Below are positions 27,906 through 37,711 of a stretch of 64,000 bases of DNA, one piece after another. The notes beneath the pieces were generated by a model that saw only the letters and a list, made by a program, of their open reading frames with translations, was not told the origin of the DNA and searched no databases. The DNA comes from an uncultured Pelagibacteraceae bacterium (GTDB taxonomy: Bacteria > Pseudomonadota > Alphaproteobacteria > Pelagibacterales > Pelagibacteraceae). The DNA is taken from the NCBI GenBank assembly GCA_902597875.1, contig CACJZK010000003.1, positions 62,001-126,000 of the forward strand. Direction: 5' to 3'. Position numbers and translations under genes: made by a program. Within the stretch, counting starts at the first letter, position 1. The number at the start of each line of letters is the position of its first letter.

Positions 27906-29360
27906 CTAATTTCTCCAAAATGATGGAAAAAATAAAACCAAAACTGCAAAGAGCTCAAGTCTTCCAAGCAACATTCCAAAAGATAGGAGCCATTTAGAAA
28001 CATCTGATACTTGAGAAAAATTACCATTAGGGCCTATCATTTCACCTAGTCCAGGCCCAACATTTGATATAGAAGTTGCTGCCCCAGATACGGCAGATAA
28101 AAAATCAAGACCTGTAATTGAAAGAAGAATTGCTAAAATAATAAAAAGAAAAAGATAGGAAAAGATAAATATTATTACAGAAGTAATAAAATTATCAGAA
28201 ATTTTTTGATTATTATATTTTACGATTGAAATGCTATTAGGATATATCAACTTTTTAATTTGATTTTGAATGAACAAAAATAACATCTGAAGTCTAAATA
28301 TTTTTATACCACAAGTTGTAGAACCTGCACATCCTCCAACAAACATTAAAAATAAAAAAAATATTAAAGAAAATTTTCCCCACAAACCAAAATCATCAGT
28401 TACGTAACCAGTTCCAGACAAAATTGAAACTACATTAAAAGAGGAAATTCTTAAACGGTCTAATAAGGAAATCTCACTGTTAGTAAAAAATAAATATAAA
28501 AACATTATAAACACAGACACTATTAGTAAATATAAAAGGCCTCTAATTTGAACATCTTGAAAAAAAACTTTGGAATTACCTTTTAAAAATTTGAGATAGG
28601 ATATAAACGGAATGCTTCCCAAAATTATAAAAATTGTTGCAACCATTTCAATATTTGGGCTTTGAAAATAACCTATAGACTCAGTATGAGTTGAAAATCC
28701 TCCAGTAGCAATAGTCGTCATAGAATGAGCCACACTGTCAAAAATACTCATACCAAAAAACCAATAAAAAATACTACAAAGAAAAGTCAGAACTAGATAA
28801 GTTGAAATTATTGTTTTAGCAACTTCCGCTGTTCTAGGAAAAATTTTTTCAGTATCCTGTGAACTTTCCATTTTGAATAGCTGCATTCCACCAACTTTGA
28901 GCAAAGGAAAAACTGTAATAGCCATGACAATTATTCCTATTCCTCCCAACCACTGCATAATTGCTCGCCACAAAAGTATACTTTTTGGAGCATCATCTAA
29001 ATTTGAAATGACAGTAGAACCTGTAGTGGTAATTCCTGACATACTTTCAAAAAAAGCCTCACTAAATGATAAATTTAAAGTCGAAAAAATAAACGGCAAA
29101 CTTCCAAAAATTGCTACAAAGACCCAAGCTAAAGTTGAAAAAAGAAAAGTTTCTTGCAAATTTAACCGATAATTTTTTTCTAAATTAGCTAGAATGAACA
29201 GACAACCTATAAAAATTGTTATAAAGGCCGATGACAAAAAGCTGTGACTATTTTCTTGATAGTATATTTGAAGCAGATAAGGAATCAGCATAAAAATCCC
29301 TAGAACAACTACTAAGACCCCAGTTATAAAAAAAACTGTTTTGTTTGCTGACATAGTCAA
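27906..29360 (-). CDS. trkH: Trk-type potassium uptake protein, membrane subunit
   Basis: A 484-residue K+ channel-like transporter with four pore-loop repeats. The filter segments are visible as 'ITTTGSTVIS', 'IATGGFSTH', 'LSGTGYVTDD' and 'SNVGPGLGE'. It imports potassium, usually with a cytoplasmic TrkA regulator, which is not in this window. The annotated start begins MTMSANK; the second Met two codons later is equally possible. It leads a minus-strand run into ampG with no gap. Confidence 0.95.
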   Translation of the reverse strand: MTMSANKTVFFITGVLVVVLGIFMLIPYLLQIYYQENSHSFLSSAFITIFIGCLFILANLEKNYRLNLQETFLFSTLAWVFVAIFGSLPFIFSTLNLSFSEAFFESMSGITTTGSTVISNLDDAPKSILLWRAIMQWLGGIGIIVMAITVFPLLKVGGMQLFKMESSQDTEKIFPRTAEVAKTIISTYLVLTFLCSIFYWFFGMSIFDSVAHSMTTIATGGFSTHTESIGYFQSPNIEMVATIFIILGSIPFISYLKFLKGNSKVFFQDVQIRGLLYLLIVSVFIMFLYLFFTNSEISLLDRLRISSFNVVSILSGTGYVTDDFGLWGKFSLIFFLFLMFVGGCAGSTTCGIKIFRLQMLFLFIQNQIKKLIYPNSISIVKYNNQKISDNFITSVIIFIFSYLFLFIILAILLSITGLDFLSAVSGAATSISNVGPGLGEMIGPNGNFSQVSDVSKWLLSFGMLLGRLELFAVLVLFFPSFWRN

Positions 29361-29449
29361 AATTACACTAATTAAATAGATACAAAATTCAACTTAATAT
29401 CCTGTATTTATTTCTGTATTTTATATATAAAATTTAATAAACCATTTTT

Positions 29450-31012
29450 ATGCTTGATAATGACCTAATTCAATCAACTTCTTCGTGGCCTTTTGTTGAA
29501 ATTAGAAAGCTTTTAAAGGAAAGAAAAGATTTAATTAGGGCAAAAAGAAAAATTATATTTCAAACTGGATATGGTCCTAGTGGTTTGCCTCATATAGGAA
29601 CATTTGGAGAAGTAGCTAGAACAAGCATGATGATTAATGCGCTCAATCATATTCAAGAAATTGAATCAAATTTGATAACATTTTCTGACGACATGGATGG
29701 ATTGAGAAAAGTTCCTGAAAATATCCCTAACAGCAAAATTTTAGAGGACAATCTTGGCAAACCTTTAACAGATATACCTGATCCTTTTGGAAAATATAAA
29801 AGTTTTGGTGAACACAACAATGAAAAATTAAAAGAATTTTTGAATCAATTTAATTTTAAATATAATTTTAAAAGTTCAACAGAAAATTACAAAAAAGGAA
29901 ATTTTAATCACTCACTAGAAAGAGTATTAGAAAAATATGATGAAATAATGAACATTATCTTGCCGACACTAGGAAAAGAAAGACAAAAAACTTATTGTCC
30001 ATTTTTACCAATTTGTCCTGAAACAGGTAAAGTTTTAGAGATACCTTTATTAGAAATGAACAAGAAAAAATATACTTTAATTTTCGATAATAAAGGAAAA
30101 AAATTAGAGTCAAAAATTATAAACGGGAACTGTAAATTGCAATGGAAAGTTGACTGGGCGATGAGGTGGTTTACTTTTGATGTTGATTTTGAAATGTATG
30201 GTAAAGATCTAATTGAAAGCGCAATTCTTTCAAATAAGATTTGTAAGATTTTAGGAAAAACACCGCCCAATGGATTTGCATATGAATTATTTTTAGATGA
30301 GAAAGGAGAAAAAATCTCAAAATCAAAAGGAAACGGTATCTCTATAGAACAGTGGTTAAGATATGCATCTCCTGAAAGCTTGTCCCTTTATATGTATCCT
30401 AATCCAAAAAGAGCAAAAAAATTATATTCTGAAATCGTTCCAAAAACTGTTGACGAATATCTTTCATTAATTGAAAAATATCCCAGTCAAAAAAAAAATG
30501 ATCAATTAATGAATCCCGTTTGGCATGTACATAACGGCAAACCTCCCAAAGAAAAAATTGTAATGCCTTTTTCTATGCTGCTAAATATTGTTGGTTCTAG
30601 CAATGCAAAATCCAAGGATATACTTTGGAAATTTATTAATAGATTCCATGATGACATCAATCCTAAGGATCACCCTATACTTGATAGCTTAACAAACTAT
30701 GCAATTAATTATTTTAAAGACAAGGTTGAACCTAACAAAAAATTTAAAACACCTAACTTAAATGAAAAAAAAGCTTTAAGAGAGTTAGTTAACGAATTAA
30801 AGCCTATTTCACAAGAAATGACACCAGAGGACATACAAACAATTGTATACTCTGTAGGAAAAAAATGTGGATACGACAAAAACCTTAGAGAATGGTTTAA
30901 ACTCATTTATGAGGTACTATTTGGGGAGTTAGATGGACCAAGAATGGGGTTTTTTATAAGTTTTTTTGGAGTAAAAGAAACAATTAAATTAATAGATGAT
31001 AAGATAAGATAA
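29450..31012 (+). CDS. lysK: Lysyl-tRNA synthetase, class I
   Basis: A 520-residue LysRS of the class I (archaeal-type) family, unrelated to the common class II LysS. The HIGH-like signature is PHIG at 47-50 ('GPSGLPHIGTF') and the KMSKS-like motif is KISKS at 288-292. The C-terminal alpha-helical anticodon-binding part is present. It charges tRNA-Lys. Many alphaproteobacteria carry this form. No class II lysS is seen here, so it may be the only enzyme in the cell. Its stop abuts the pyrD start. Confidence 0.95.
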   Translation: MLDNDLIQSTSSWPFVEIRKLLKERKDLIRAKRKIIFQTGYGPSGLPHIGTFGEVARTSMMINALNHIQEIESNLITFSDDMDGLRKVPENIPNSKILEDNLGKPLTDIPDPFGKYKSFGEHNNEKLKEFLNQFNFKYNFKSSTENYKKGNFNHSLERVLEKYDEIMNIILPTLGKERQKTYCPFLPICPETGKVLEIPLLEMNKKKYTLIFDNKGKKLESKIINGNCKLQWKVDWAMRWFTFDVDFEMYGKDLIESAILSNKICKILGKTPPNGFAYELFLDEKGEKISKSKGNGISIEQWLRYASPESLSLYMYPNPKRAKKLYSEIVPKTVDEYLSLIEKYPSQKKNDQLMNPVWHVHNGKPPKEKIVMPFSMLLNIVGSSNAKSKDILWKFINRFHDDINPKDHPILDSLTNYAINYFKDKVEPNKKFKTPNLNEKKALRELVNELKPISQEMTPEDIQTIVYSVGKKCGYDKNLREWFKLIYEVLFGELDGPRMGFFISFFGVKETIKLIDDKIR

Positions 31013-32074
31013 ATGTTTTCTTTTTTAAAACCTTTAATTTTTGGTTTAGATCCTGAAGCGGCCCATGATTTAGCGATAAAATCCTTAAAACTAAATGTAA
31101 TTCCTGAAGATTTTTTTAAAGTTGAAAATGAGAAAATGCTTGAAACAACTTTTTTGAAACATAAAATCAAAAATCCTATAGGAATGGCTGCCGGATTTGA
31201 TAAAAGTGCAGAAGTTTTTAATTCACTTTTTCAACTTGGTTTTGGCATAGTTGAAGTAGGAACAATTACCCCAAAAAAACAACTTGGAAATCCGAAGCCT
31301 AGAATATTTAGATTAGAAGAAGATGAAGCTTTAATAAATAGATTGGGTTTTAATAATGATGGATTAGAGGTCGCAACAAAAAGACTCGAAGAAGGTAAAT
31401 TAAACAAACGAGGTATTTTAGGAGTTAACGTTGGCCCTAATTACAACAGCGATTCTTTTGAAAGTGATTTTTTAAAGTGTATCAGTCATTTAATTAAACT
31501 ATCGTTAGCAGATTATATTACAATTAATATTTCTTCTCCTAATACTGAAAATCTGAGAGATTTTCATGATGAAAGAAAGCTTGAAACTTTGATGAAAGAG
31601 GTTAATAAATTAAAAAAAAAATTAAAAAGCGAATCTACTCCAATTTTTCTTAAAGTTTCTCCTGATATAAAAGATCATTCTGTTGAAAAAATTTCAGGTT
31701 TGATAATTGATCAAAAAATTGATGGACTAATATTAACTAATACTACAAACTTATGCCGTTCGTCCCTTAAAAGTTCAAACAAGAATCAAGCTGGGGGTTT
31801 ATCAGGAAAACCATTGAGAGAGCTATCTAACGAAATGATTAGCAAATTTTATAAAAAATTAAGAGGCAAAGCCTACATAATCGGAGTAGGAGGTGTAGAC
31901 TCTGGAAAAAGTGCGTTTGAGAAAATATCCTCAGGAGCCAATGCAGTACAGTTGTACACTGGAATGATTTATAAAGGTCCGGGTATTGTAAAACAAATCA
32001 AAAAAGATCTAATAAGCATTTTAAGACAAGAGAAAATAAAAAATATTGGGGAAGCTGTAGGTATTAATTCTTAG
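31013..32074 (+). CDS. pyrD: Dihydroorotate dehydrogenase (quinone), class 2
   Basis: A 353-residue FMN enzyme that oxidises dihydroorotate to orotate and reduces membrane quinone in pyrimidine synthesis. The N-terminal helical extension (about 1-45) that docks class 2 enzymes to the membrane is present. The core motifs 'NPIGMAAGFDK', 'NRLGFNNDG', 'NISSPNT' and the C-terminal 'IGVGGV' FMN phosphate site are clear. The catalytic base of this class is Ser, probably within 'NISSPNT'. It follows lysK without a gap. Confidence 0.96.
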   Translation: MFSFLKPLIFGLDPEAAHDLAIKSLKLNVIPEDFFKVENEKMLETTFLKHKIKNPIGMAAGFDKSAEVFNSLFQLGFGIVEVGTITPKKQLGNPKPRIFRLEEDEALINRLGFNNDGLEVATKRLEEGKLNKRGILGVNVGPNYNSDSFESDFLKCISHLIKLSLADYITINISSPNTENLRDFHDERKLETLMKEVNKLKKKLKSESTPIFLKVSPDIKDHSVEKISGLIIDQKIDGLILTNTTNLCRSSLKSSNKNQAGGLSGKPLRELSNEMISKFYKKLRGKAYIIGVGGVDSGKSAFEKISSGANAVQLYTGMIYKGPGIVKQIKKDLISILRQEKIKNIGEAVGINS

Positions 32075-32094
32075 TTTTCTTGATTTTTAAAAGC

Positions 32095-32123
32095 TTGACC
32101 ATACATTAATGAAGAATTATACA
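32095..32123 (+). promoter_or_regulatory. Promoter for rpmB
   Basis: TTGACC (32095-32100) and TATACA (32118-32123) are separated by exactly 17 bp, a near-consensus sigma-70 promoter. Transcription would start near 32130, leaving a leader of about 9 nt before the rpmB ATG at 32139. Confidence 0.65.
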
Positions 32124-32138
32124 ACTTAAGAATTATAT

Positions 32139-32417
32139 ATGTCTAAAAGATGCGAACTTACAGGAGTTGCTCCGTTAAAAGGTCACAATGTTAGTCACTC
32201 TAACAATAAGACTAAAAGGAGATTTTTCCCTAATCTTAAAAAAATAACTTTTAAAAGCGATATATTAAAACGAAATATTAAACTAAATGTTTCTAATTCA
32301 GCTTTAAGAACAGTTGATTTTAAAGGTGGATTGGACAAATTTCTGAAAACAGCTAAGGGTACCAAACTCTCAAAAAGAGTAAAAAAACTTAAAGTTTCTA
32401 TTTTATCTAAAAACTAA
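32139..32417 (+). CDS. rpmB: 50S ribosomal protein L28
   Basis: A 92-residue L28 with the family start '[27 protein letters not shown]' and 'FFPNL'. Length is as in alphaproteobacteria. It is preceded by its own promoter and has almost no leader. A queuosine-precursor transporter gene follows 15 bp downstream. Confidence 0.96.
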   Translation: MSKRCELTGVAPLKGHNVSHSNNKTKRRFFPNLKKITFKSDILKRNIKLNVSNSALRTVDFKGGLDKFLKTAKGTKLSKRVKKLKVSILSKN

Positions 32418-32432
32418 TTTTCTAAATATCTA

Positions 32433-33026
32433 ATGAAAGTTGACAAACTATTTATAATACTTTCTTTATCAATGGGTCTAGTAGTCATAGCCTCAAATTA
32501 TCTTGTTCAATTTCCCTTTACTTATTTTGGTCTTGAAAAGATTTTAACTTATGGGGCATTTAGTTATCCCATAACTTTTTTAATTACAGACTTAGCTAAT
32601 AGAGCATATGGAAAAGGATCAGCTAGGAAAATAGTATACCTTGGATTTATAATTGGAATTTTATTGACTTTATTCGTTTCAACTAACTTTTCAGATTTAA
32701 TATCGATTAGAATAGCTATAGGGTCGGGAGTAGCTTTTTTGGTTGCTCAGAATTTAGATATAATAACTTTTGATGTTCTTAGAAAAAATAAAAATTGGTA
32801 TATAGCACCCTTTGTTTCATCAACTATTGGCTCAATTATTGATACCTTTTTATTTTTTTTCATTTCATTTTATGGCACCGATGTTAATTGGATTACTTTA
32901 TTATTTGGAGATTTAGGTGTTAAATTGTTTATTGCAATTTTAATGTTAATACCTTTCAGAATGCTTCTGTCGAAAATTATGGATATTTCTACCCAAAGAT
33001 CTCAATCAAACTTTGAAAAGATTTAA
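32433..33026 (+). CDS. Queuosine precursor transporter (VUT/YhhQ family)
   Basis: A 197-residue membrane protein with about six hydrophobic segments. The '[23 protein letters not shown]' segment (about 44-66) and '[18 protein letters not shown]' are characteristic of YhhQ-type transporters that take up 7-cyano-7-deazaguanine or 7-aminomethyl-7-deazaguanine for tRNA queuosine. It follows rpmB and overlaps the end of the convergent cobT-like gene by 4 nt. Family assignment is good; which precursor it carries is unknown. Confidence 0.88.
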   Translation: MKVDKLFIILSLSMGLVVIASNYLVQFPFTYFGLEKILTYGAFSYPITFLITDLANRAYGKGSARKIVYLGFIIGILLTLFVSTNFSDLISIRIAIGSGVAFLVAQNLDIITFDVLRKNKNWYIAPFVSSTIGSIIDTFLFFFISFYGTDVNWITLLFGDLGVKLFIAILMLIPFRMLLSKIMDISTQRSQSNFEKI

Positions 33027-34825
33027 TGAATTGTTTTGTTTTTAGATTTTTTTGTAAATAATTCAGTTAATTGATTAATCATTACATCTCCAAGATCTTG
33101 AACATCCGCTATTTTAACCGCTTTATCATAATATCTAGTTACATCATGACCGATACCAATTGCTAAAAGCTCAATGTCGGAATTTTTTTCTATCCATTTT
33201 ACTGTGTTTTTTAAATCTTTTTCTAGATAGTCACTTGAATTAGATGATAAAGTAGAGTCATCCACTGGGGCACCATCAGAAATAACCATAAGTATTTTTC
33301 TTTCTTCTTTTCTTTTTATCATTTTATTGTAAGCCCATTTCAGTGCTTCGCCGTCTATATTCTCTTTTAAAAGTCCCTCTTTTAACATTAATCCCATATT
33401 TTTCTTTGATTGCCTCCAAGGTGTATCTGCAGATTTATAAATTATATGTCTAAGATCATTTAATCTTCCTGGAAAAGATGGTTTTTGGTTATTCATCCAT
33501 TTTTCTCTACTTGAACCGCCCTTCCAGTGTTTAGTAGTAAATCCTAAAACTTCGACTTTAACTAAGCACCTTTCAAGGGTCCTCGAAAGGATATCAGCGC
33601 AGATTGCTGCAACAGAAATTGGCTTACCTCGCATAGATCCAGAGTTATCTATAAGAATTGTTACTAACGTGTCTTTAAATTCAAAATCTTTTTCTTTTTT
33701 GAATGAAAGGGAATTAAATGGATTTATTATTATTCTTGCAAGTTTTGAATTGTCTAAGAGTCCCTCCTCTAAATCAAAATCCCAAGATCTATTTTGTTTA
33801 GCCAAAAGTTTTCTTTGGAGTTTATTTGCTAATTTTGAGATAAAACTTTTTAATTGTAAAAGTTGCTGATCTAGATTTTGTCTAAGTCTTATAAGCTCTG
33901 CTTCATTTTCTAAATCCTCAGCTTTAGTAATCTCATCAAATTCATCAGTATAAGCTTTATACCTTTTGTTTCCGAAATTATTTTTAATTTTTTTTCTTTG
34001 TCTTTGAGGCTTAAAAGCATCTTCAATCTCAATTGTTTCTTCACTATTATCGTTCTCGCTTGAAAAATTTTCTACTTCAGGGGCACTCGATTCAACTGAC
34101 ATTTCGTTATCTTCTTCTTGTTTTCCATCAGATTTTTGATCATTTTCCTGTAAATTGTTGTTTTTTCTATCATCTTTGTTTTCTAAATTTTTTTCATCTT
34201 TTTCAAATTCCTCATTAATATTCATTTCAGAAATTAGTTCCGCAATTATGGAGTTAAATTTTTCTTGATTTTTAAATGAATCACAAAGAATTTTTAGTTT
34301 ATTCTTAATTTTATTATCAAAGCCTTTTTTAAAGCTTTTAAATATTTTATCTGTTTTTTGCTCATTTTTGATATTAAAAAAATTTGTTCTCAAGTAATTT
34401 TCAAATGCTAAAGCAAATTTTTCAGATTTTTTTTGATCAGTTAATCCATTTATTCTTTGAGAATAAAAATTGTTAATATTTTTCTCTATCCCTTTAAACT
34501 CTAAAGAGCCAAGTTTTTCATATCTAATTTTTTCTGCTAATGAAAATAATTTTTTTGAAATATTTCCTTTTGGCTCCAAAGACTCATATATTTCACTATT
34601 ACTATATCTAATTTTCAATGCTTCCGAGTCAGCTATTGCTCTAGCTTTTACATAATTTATTTTATCATCAGAGCTTTCTAACTCTGGGAGCTTAATAATT
34701 TTTTTACCTGTTTTAAGAACTTGATTTCCGAAAACGATCTCAATATCATTAAAATTAGAAACTGATTTAGTAGTTGAAGCAATTGCTATCTTAAAGTCTT
34801 TTATGAAATCTTCTTTTTTTTCCAC
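33023..34825 (-). CDS. cobT: CobT-like cobaltochelatase subunit (VWA/MIDAS protein)
   Basis: A 600-residue CobT homologue. The N-terminal region (1-200) is helical, and 200-275 is a highly acidic, low-complexity linker. The C-terminal von Willebrand A domain carries the MIDAS DxSxS motif D393/S395/S397 ('IDNSGSMRG'). In aerobic cobalamin synthesis CobS-CobT forms the AAA+ chaperone ring that helps CobN insert cobalt. Neither CobN nor other cobalamin genes are in this window, so another metal-insertion or protein-remodelling job is possible. It follows cobS with one base between them. Confidence 0.9.
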   Translation of the reverse strand: MEKKEDFIKDFKIAIASTTKSVSNFNDIEIVFGNQVLKTGKKIIKLPELESSDDKINYVKARAIADSEALKIRYSNSEIYESLEPKGNISKKLFSLAEKIRYEKLGSLEFKGIEKNINNFYSQRINGLTDQKKSEKFALAFENYLRTNFFNIKNEQKTDKIFKSFKKGFDNKIKNKLKILCDSFKNQEKFNSIIAELISEMNINEEFEKDEKNLENKDDRKNNNLQENDQKSDGKQEEDNEMSVESSAPEVENFSSENDNSEETIEIEDAFKPQRQRKKIKNNFGNKRYKAYTDEFDEITKAEDLENEAELIRLRQNLDQQLLQLKSFISKLANKLQRKLLAKQNRSWDFDLEEGLLDNSKLARIIINPFNSLSFKKEKDFEFKDTLVTILIDNSGSMRGKPISVAAICADILSRTLERCLVKVEVLGFTTKHWKGGSSREKWMNNQKPSFPGRLNDLRHIIYKSADTPWRQSKKNMGLMLKEGLLKENIDGEALKWAYNKMIKRKEERKILMVISDGAPVDDSTLSSNSSDYLEKDLKNTVKWIEKNSDIELLAIGIGHDVTRYYDKAVKIADVQDLGDVMINQLTELFTKKSKNKTIH

Positions 34826-34826
34826 T

Positions 34827-35807
34827 TTATGAAATACTTACATTTATAGAGGACTCAGGCAAATCTTCCCCAAAACATCTTTGATAATATTCAGAAATTA
34901 TTTTTTTTTCTATTTCATCACATTTATTGAGAAATGTAACTCTGAAAGCATAACCTTGATCTTTGAATATATTTGTATTTTCTGCCCAATGTAAAACTGT
35001 TCTAGGACTCATTACTGTTGATATGTCTCCGTTTACAAAACCTTTTCTCGTTAAATCAGCAACTTTGATCATGTTTGATAATTTTTCTTTTCCTTCTTTA
35101 TTATTAAAACTTTTATTTTTAGCCAATATAATTTCAAATTCTTTCTCGAAAGGTAAATAATTTAAACTTGAGACTATATTCCATCTATCCATTTGTCCCT
35201 GATTTATTTGCTGAGTTCCGTGGTATAGTCCAGTTGTATCTCCTAATCCAACGGTGTTTGTAGTAGCAAACATTCTAAAATAATTGTGCTGTTTTAAAAC
35301 TTTGTTTTTATCTAAGAGGGTAAAATTTCCCTCACTTTCTAAAACACGTTGGATAACAAACATTACATCTGGTCTTCCAGCATCATATTCATCAAAAACT
35401 AACGCTACCGGATTTTGGATAGACCATGGTAAAATTCCTTCTTTAAATTCTGTTACTTGTTTACCCTCTTTAATTACAATTGAGTCTTTTCCTATTAAAT
35501 CTATTCTACTTATATGACTGTCTAAATTTACTCGCACGCATGGCCAATTAAGTCTTGCGGCTACTTGTTCAATATGTGTTGACTTACCAGTTCCATGGTA
35601 ACCTTGTATCAAAACTCTCTTATTGAAAGCAAATCCTGACAAGATAGCTAAAGTAGTATCCCTATCAAATTTATAATCTTGATCAATTTTTGGAACATAT
35701 TCATTTTTTTTTCCAAATCCATCTATTTCCATTTTGGTATTTATGCCAAATGTTTGTTTTACTGATATTTTGATGTCTGGTTTTTGATCTACTAAAATAT
35801 TATTCAT
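34827..35807 (-). CDS. cobS: CobS-like AAA+ ATPase
   Basis: A 326-residue MoxR-class AAA+ ATPase. Walker A is GYHGTGKST at 69-77 and Walker B is '[10 protein letters not shown]' at about 133-142. The arginine-finger region and the lid with '[11 protein letters not shown]' are typical of CobS. It would form the hexameric motor partnering the VWA protein CobT encoded next. Its start codon overlaps the stop of an upstream J-domain gene, a neighbourhood common in alphaproteobacteria. Confidence 0.93.
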   Translation of the reverse strand: MNNILVDQKPDIKISVKQTFGINTKMEIDGFGKKNEYVPKIDQDYKFDRDTTLAILSGFAFNKRVLIQGYHGTGKSTHIEQVAARLNWPCVRVNLDSHISRIDLIGKDSIVIKEGKQVTEFKEGILPWSIQNPVALVFDEYDAGRPDVMFVIQRVLESEGNFTLLDKNKVLKQHNYFRMFATTNTVGLGDTTGLYHGTQQINQGQMDRWNIVSSLNYLPFEKEFEIILAKNKSFNNKEGKEKLSNMIKVADLTRKGFVNGDISTVMSPRTVLHWAENTNIFKDQGYAFRVTFLNKCDEIEKKIISEYYQRCFGEDLPESSINVSIS

Positions 35808-36322
35808 TATTTTTTCCCTATCGTCATTTTTAATTGACTATAAGCTAAGGTAATTTTTTTTAACTTATCTTCAAATTTTTTACTACCGGAGTTTTTATCA
35901 GGATGATATTTCTTTACAAGAAATTTAAATTTTTTTTGTATTTCCTCCCATTTTGCCTCATGTTTTAAACCCATTATATCTAGAGCATCTAAATCAGTGC
36001 TAGTTAATTTGGTTTTTTTAAAATTTTTATAGCCAGAGGTTTTAAAAATATTTAGCTTATCTTCTAAGGCATTATTCCATAAAATATTAAAAAAATTTTC
36101 TGACGAACCAAAACTTTTCGTAGGTTTGTGCCATGTTAAATCTGATTTAATAAAAAATTCTATTTCTTCATTACTCATATTGGAAAAATAATTCCACTTC
36201 TTGTTAAATATTTTAATATGTTCTAGGCACAAGAGTCTAAACTTTTTACTATTATCTCTTTCAATTGGAGCTTTATAGCTACCTATTTTTTTGCAGTTTT
36301 CCCAATCACAAATAATTTTCAT
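35807..36322 (-). CDS. J-domain (DnaJ-like) co-chaperone, small
   Basis: A 171-residue protein with a C-terminal J domain (about 112-171) carrying the HPD triad at 140-142 ('KKYHPDKN'), which stimulates DnaK. The N-terminal half has a possible small metal site with C5, C10, C32 and H35, seen here as spaced Cys/His residues only. It shares one base with the cobS start, so it is cotranscribed with cobS-cobT. This suggests it brings DnaK to substrates of the CobST complex, which is an inference from context. Confidence 0.88.
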   Translation of the reverse strand: MKIICDWENCKKIGSYKAPIERDNSKKFRLLCLEHIKIFNKKWNYFSNMSNEEIEFFIKSDLTWHKPTKSFGSSENFFNILWNNALEDKLNIFKTSGYKNFKKTKLTSTDLDALDIMGLKHEAKWEEIQKKFKFLVKKYHPDKNSGSKKFEDKLKKITLAYSQLKMTIGKK

Positions 36323-36355
36323 ATTAATTTTCGATTTTTATAGTAAAATTCTTTT

Positions 36356-36610
36356 ATGAGCAATTATATAGATTTTGTGGAAAAAAAAATTAAAAAAAGT
36401 ATTAATTTAGAAAAAATTAAAATTTTAGATACTTCACATAAACATAAAACTCACAAATCTTATAGTCCTGACAAATTTCACTTATATATAGAAATTGAGT
36501 CAAAATTTTTAAAATCTCTGAATAAACTTGATGCTCAAAGAAATATAATGAAAATTCTTAAAGATGAACTAAAAACTAAAATTCATGCCCTAGAAATTAA
36601 AATTAAGTAG
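36356..36610 (+). CDS. BolA family protein
   Basis: An 84-residue BolA-like protein. The central 'DTSHKHKTHKS' region and 'FHLYIEIESKFLK' strand fit the family; BolA proteins bind monothiol glutaredoxins through conserved His and a 2Fe-2S cluster. It is divergent from the J-domain gene across 33 bp and its 3' end overlaps convergent aroB by 21 nt. Which BolA subtype it is cannot be told from sequence alone. Confidence 0.85.
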   Translation: MSNYIDFVEKKIKKSINLEKIKILDTSHKHKTHKSYSPDKFHLYIEIESKFLKSLNKLDAQRNIMKILKDELKTKIHALEIKIK

Positions 36611-37711
36611 TTTTGGAATGTGCTTTTTTAACTGCTTAGAAGAAAATTTAAATTTTCCAGGCATGGTAGTTTTACCAATTTTTTTTAATAAAATTAAATT
36701 TATTTTTTTATCGTCATTTTTTTTGTCGTTAGCCATATAATTAATTATTTTCTCAAAATTTTTATTTTTTAAATAATTTTTAAATTTAGATAATAAATTA
36801 TTATTTTTATAAATTTTACCAATTTTAATTAGTGATTGATTAGAACATATTTTTTTTATTACCGAAAGTCTAATTGCCATTATCATTCCAATCAAGACAG
36901 CTTCTCCATGATTAATTTTTCCGGAAAATTTATTTTCTGCTTCAATAGCGTGTGCAAAAGTGTGGCCAAAATTTAGAATCATTCTTAAGTTTTTTTCCTT
37001 ATAGTCTTTTTTAATAAAATAAAGTTTAACTTTGCAACTTTTATAAATTGCTTCAGAAATCAAATTTAAGTTTCTATTATTTAATATTTCCTTTGATGTA
37101 TTTTCTAACCATCTAAATAAATTAGTTTCCAATATTAATGAATGTTTTAATATCTCTGCAAAACCGCAGATCATTTCTCTTTTTGGTAAACTTTTCAAAA
37201 AAGATACATCTATCACAACTAATTTAGGCTGGTAAAATGATCCAATTAAATTTTTTCCATAAATTGAATTGACACCAGTCTTACCTCCTATTGAGGAATC
37301 TACTTGCGCTAGCAATGTGGTAGGAATATTTATAAAATTTATACCCCTTTTAACTAAACTTGCTACAAAAGCCGAAAGATCTCCTATAATTCCCCCTCCA
37401 ACAGCTATTATTGTATCAGACCTATTAAAATTCTTTGATAAAATCTTTTCAATAATTTTATTTGCATAATTAAATGATTTTACTTTTTCGTTTGATCTAA
37501 ATTCATATAAATAAACTTGATAACCTATTAATAATTTTTTTATTTTTGATTTAAATTTTGTTGGTATATTTTTGTCAAAGATAATTGCAATTTTTTGAGT
37601 TTTAGGACATAAAATTTTAATTTTTTTTGGAAGAGCGCCTAAAGTATTATCACCAATTATTATTGAATAGTCGGATTCTATAGTTTTAATTTTTAGCAAT
37701 TTCGTTTTCAT
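36590..37711 (-). CDS. aroB: 3-dehydroquinate synthase
   Basis: A 373-residue NAD- and metal-dependent enzyme that cyclises DAHP to 3-dehydroquinate, the second step of the shikimate pathway. The NAD site 'GGGIIGDLSAFVAS', the substrate loop 'IPTTLLAQVDSSIGGKTGVN' and the metal-binding His of 'NFGHTFAHAIE' are present. It overlaps aroK by 26 nt on the same strand, the standard aroK-aroB pair. Its C-terminus overlaps the bolA end. Confidence 0.96.
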   Translation of the reverse strand: MKTKLLKIKTIESDYSIIIGDNTLGALPKKIKILCPKTQKIAIIFDKNIPTKFKSKIKKLLIGYQVYLYEFRSNEKVKSFNYANKIIEKILSKNFNRSDTIIAVGGGIIGDLSAFVASLVKRGINFINIPTTLLAQVDSSIGGKTGVNSIYGKNLIGSFYQPKLVVIDVSFLKSLPKREMICGFAEILKHSLILETNLFRWLENTSKEILNNRNLNLISEAIYKSCKVKLYFIKKDYKEKNLRMILNFGHTFAHAIEAENKFSGKINHGEAVLIGMIMAIRLSVIKKICSNQSLIKIGKIYKNNNLLSKFKNYLKNKNFEKIINYMANDKKNDDKKINLILLKKIGKTTMPGKFKFSSKQLKKHIPKLLNFNF

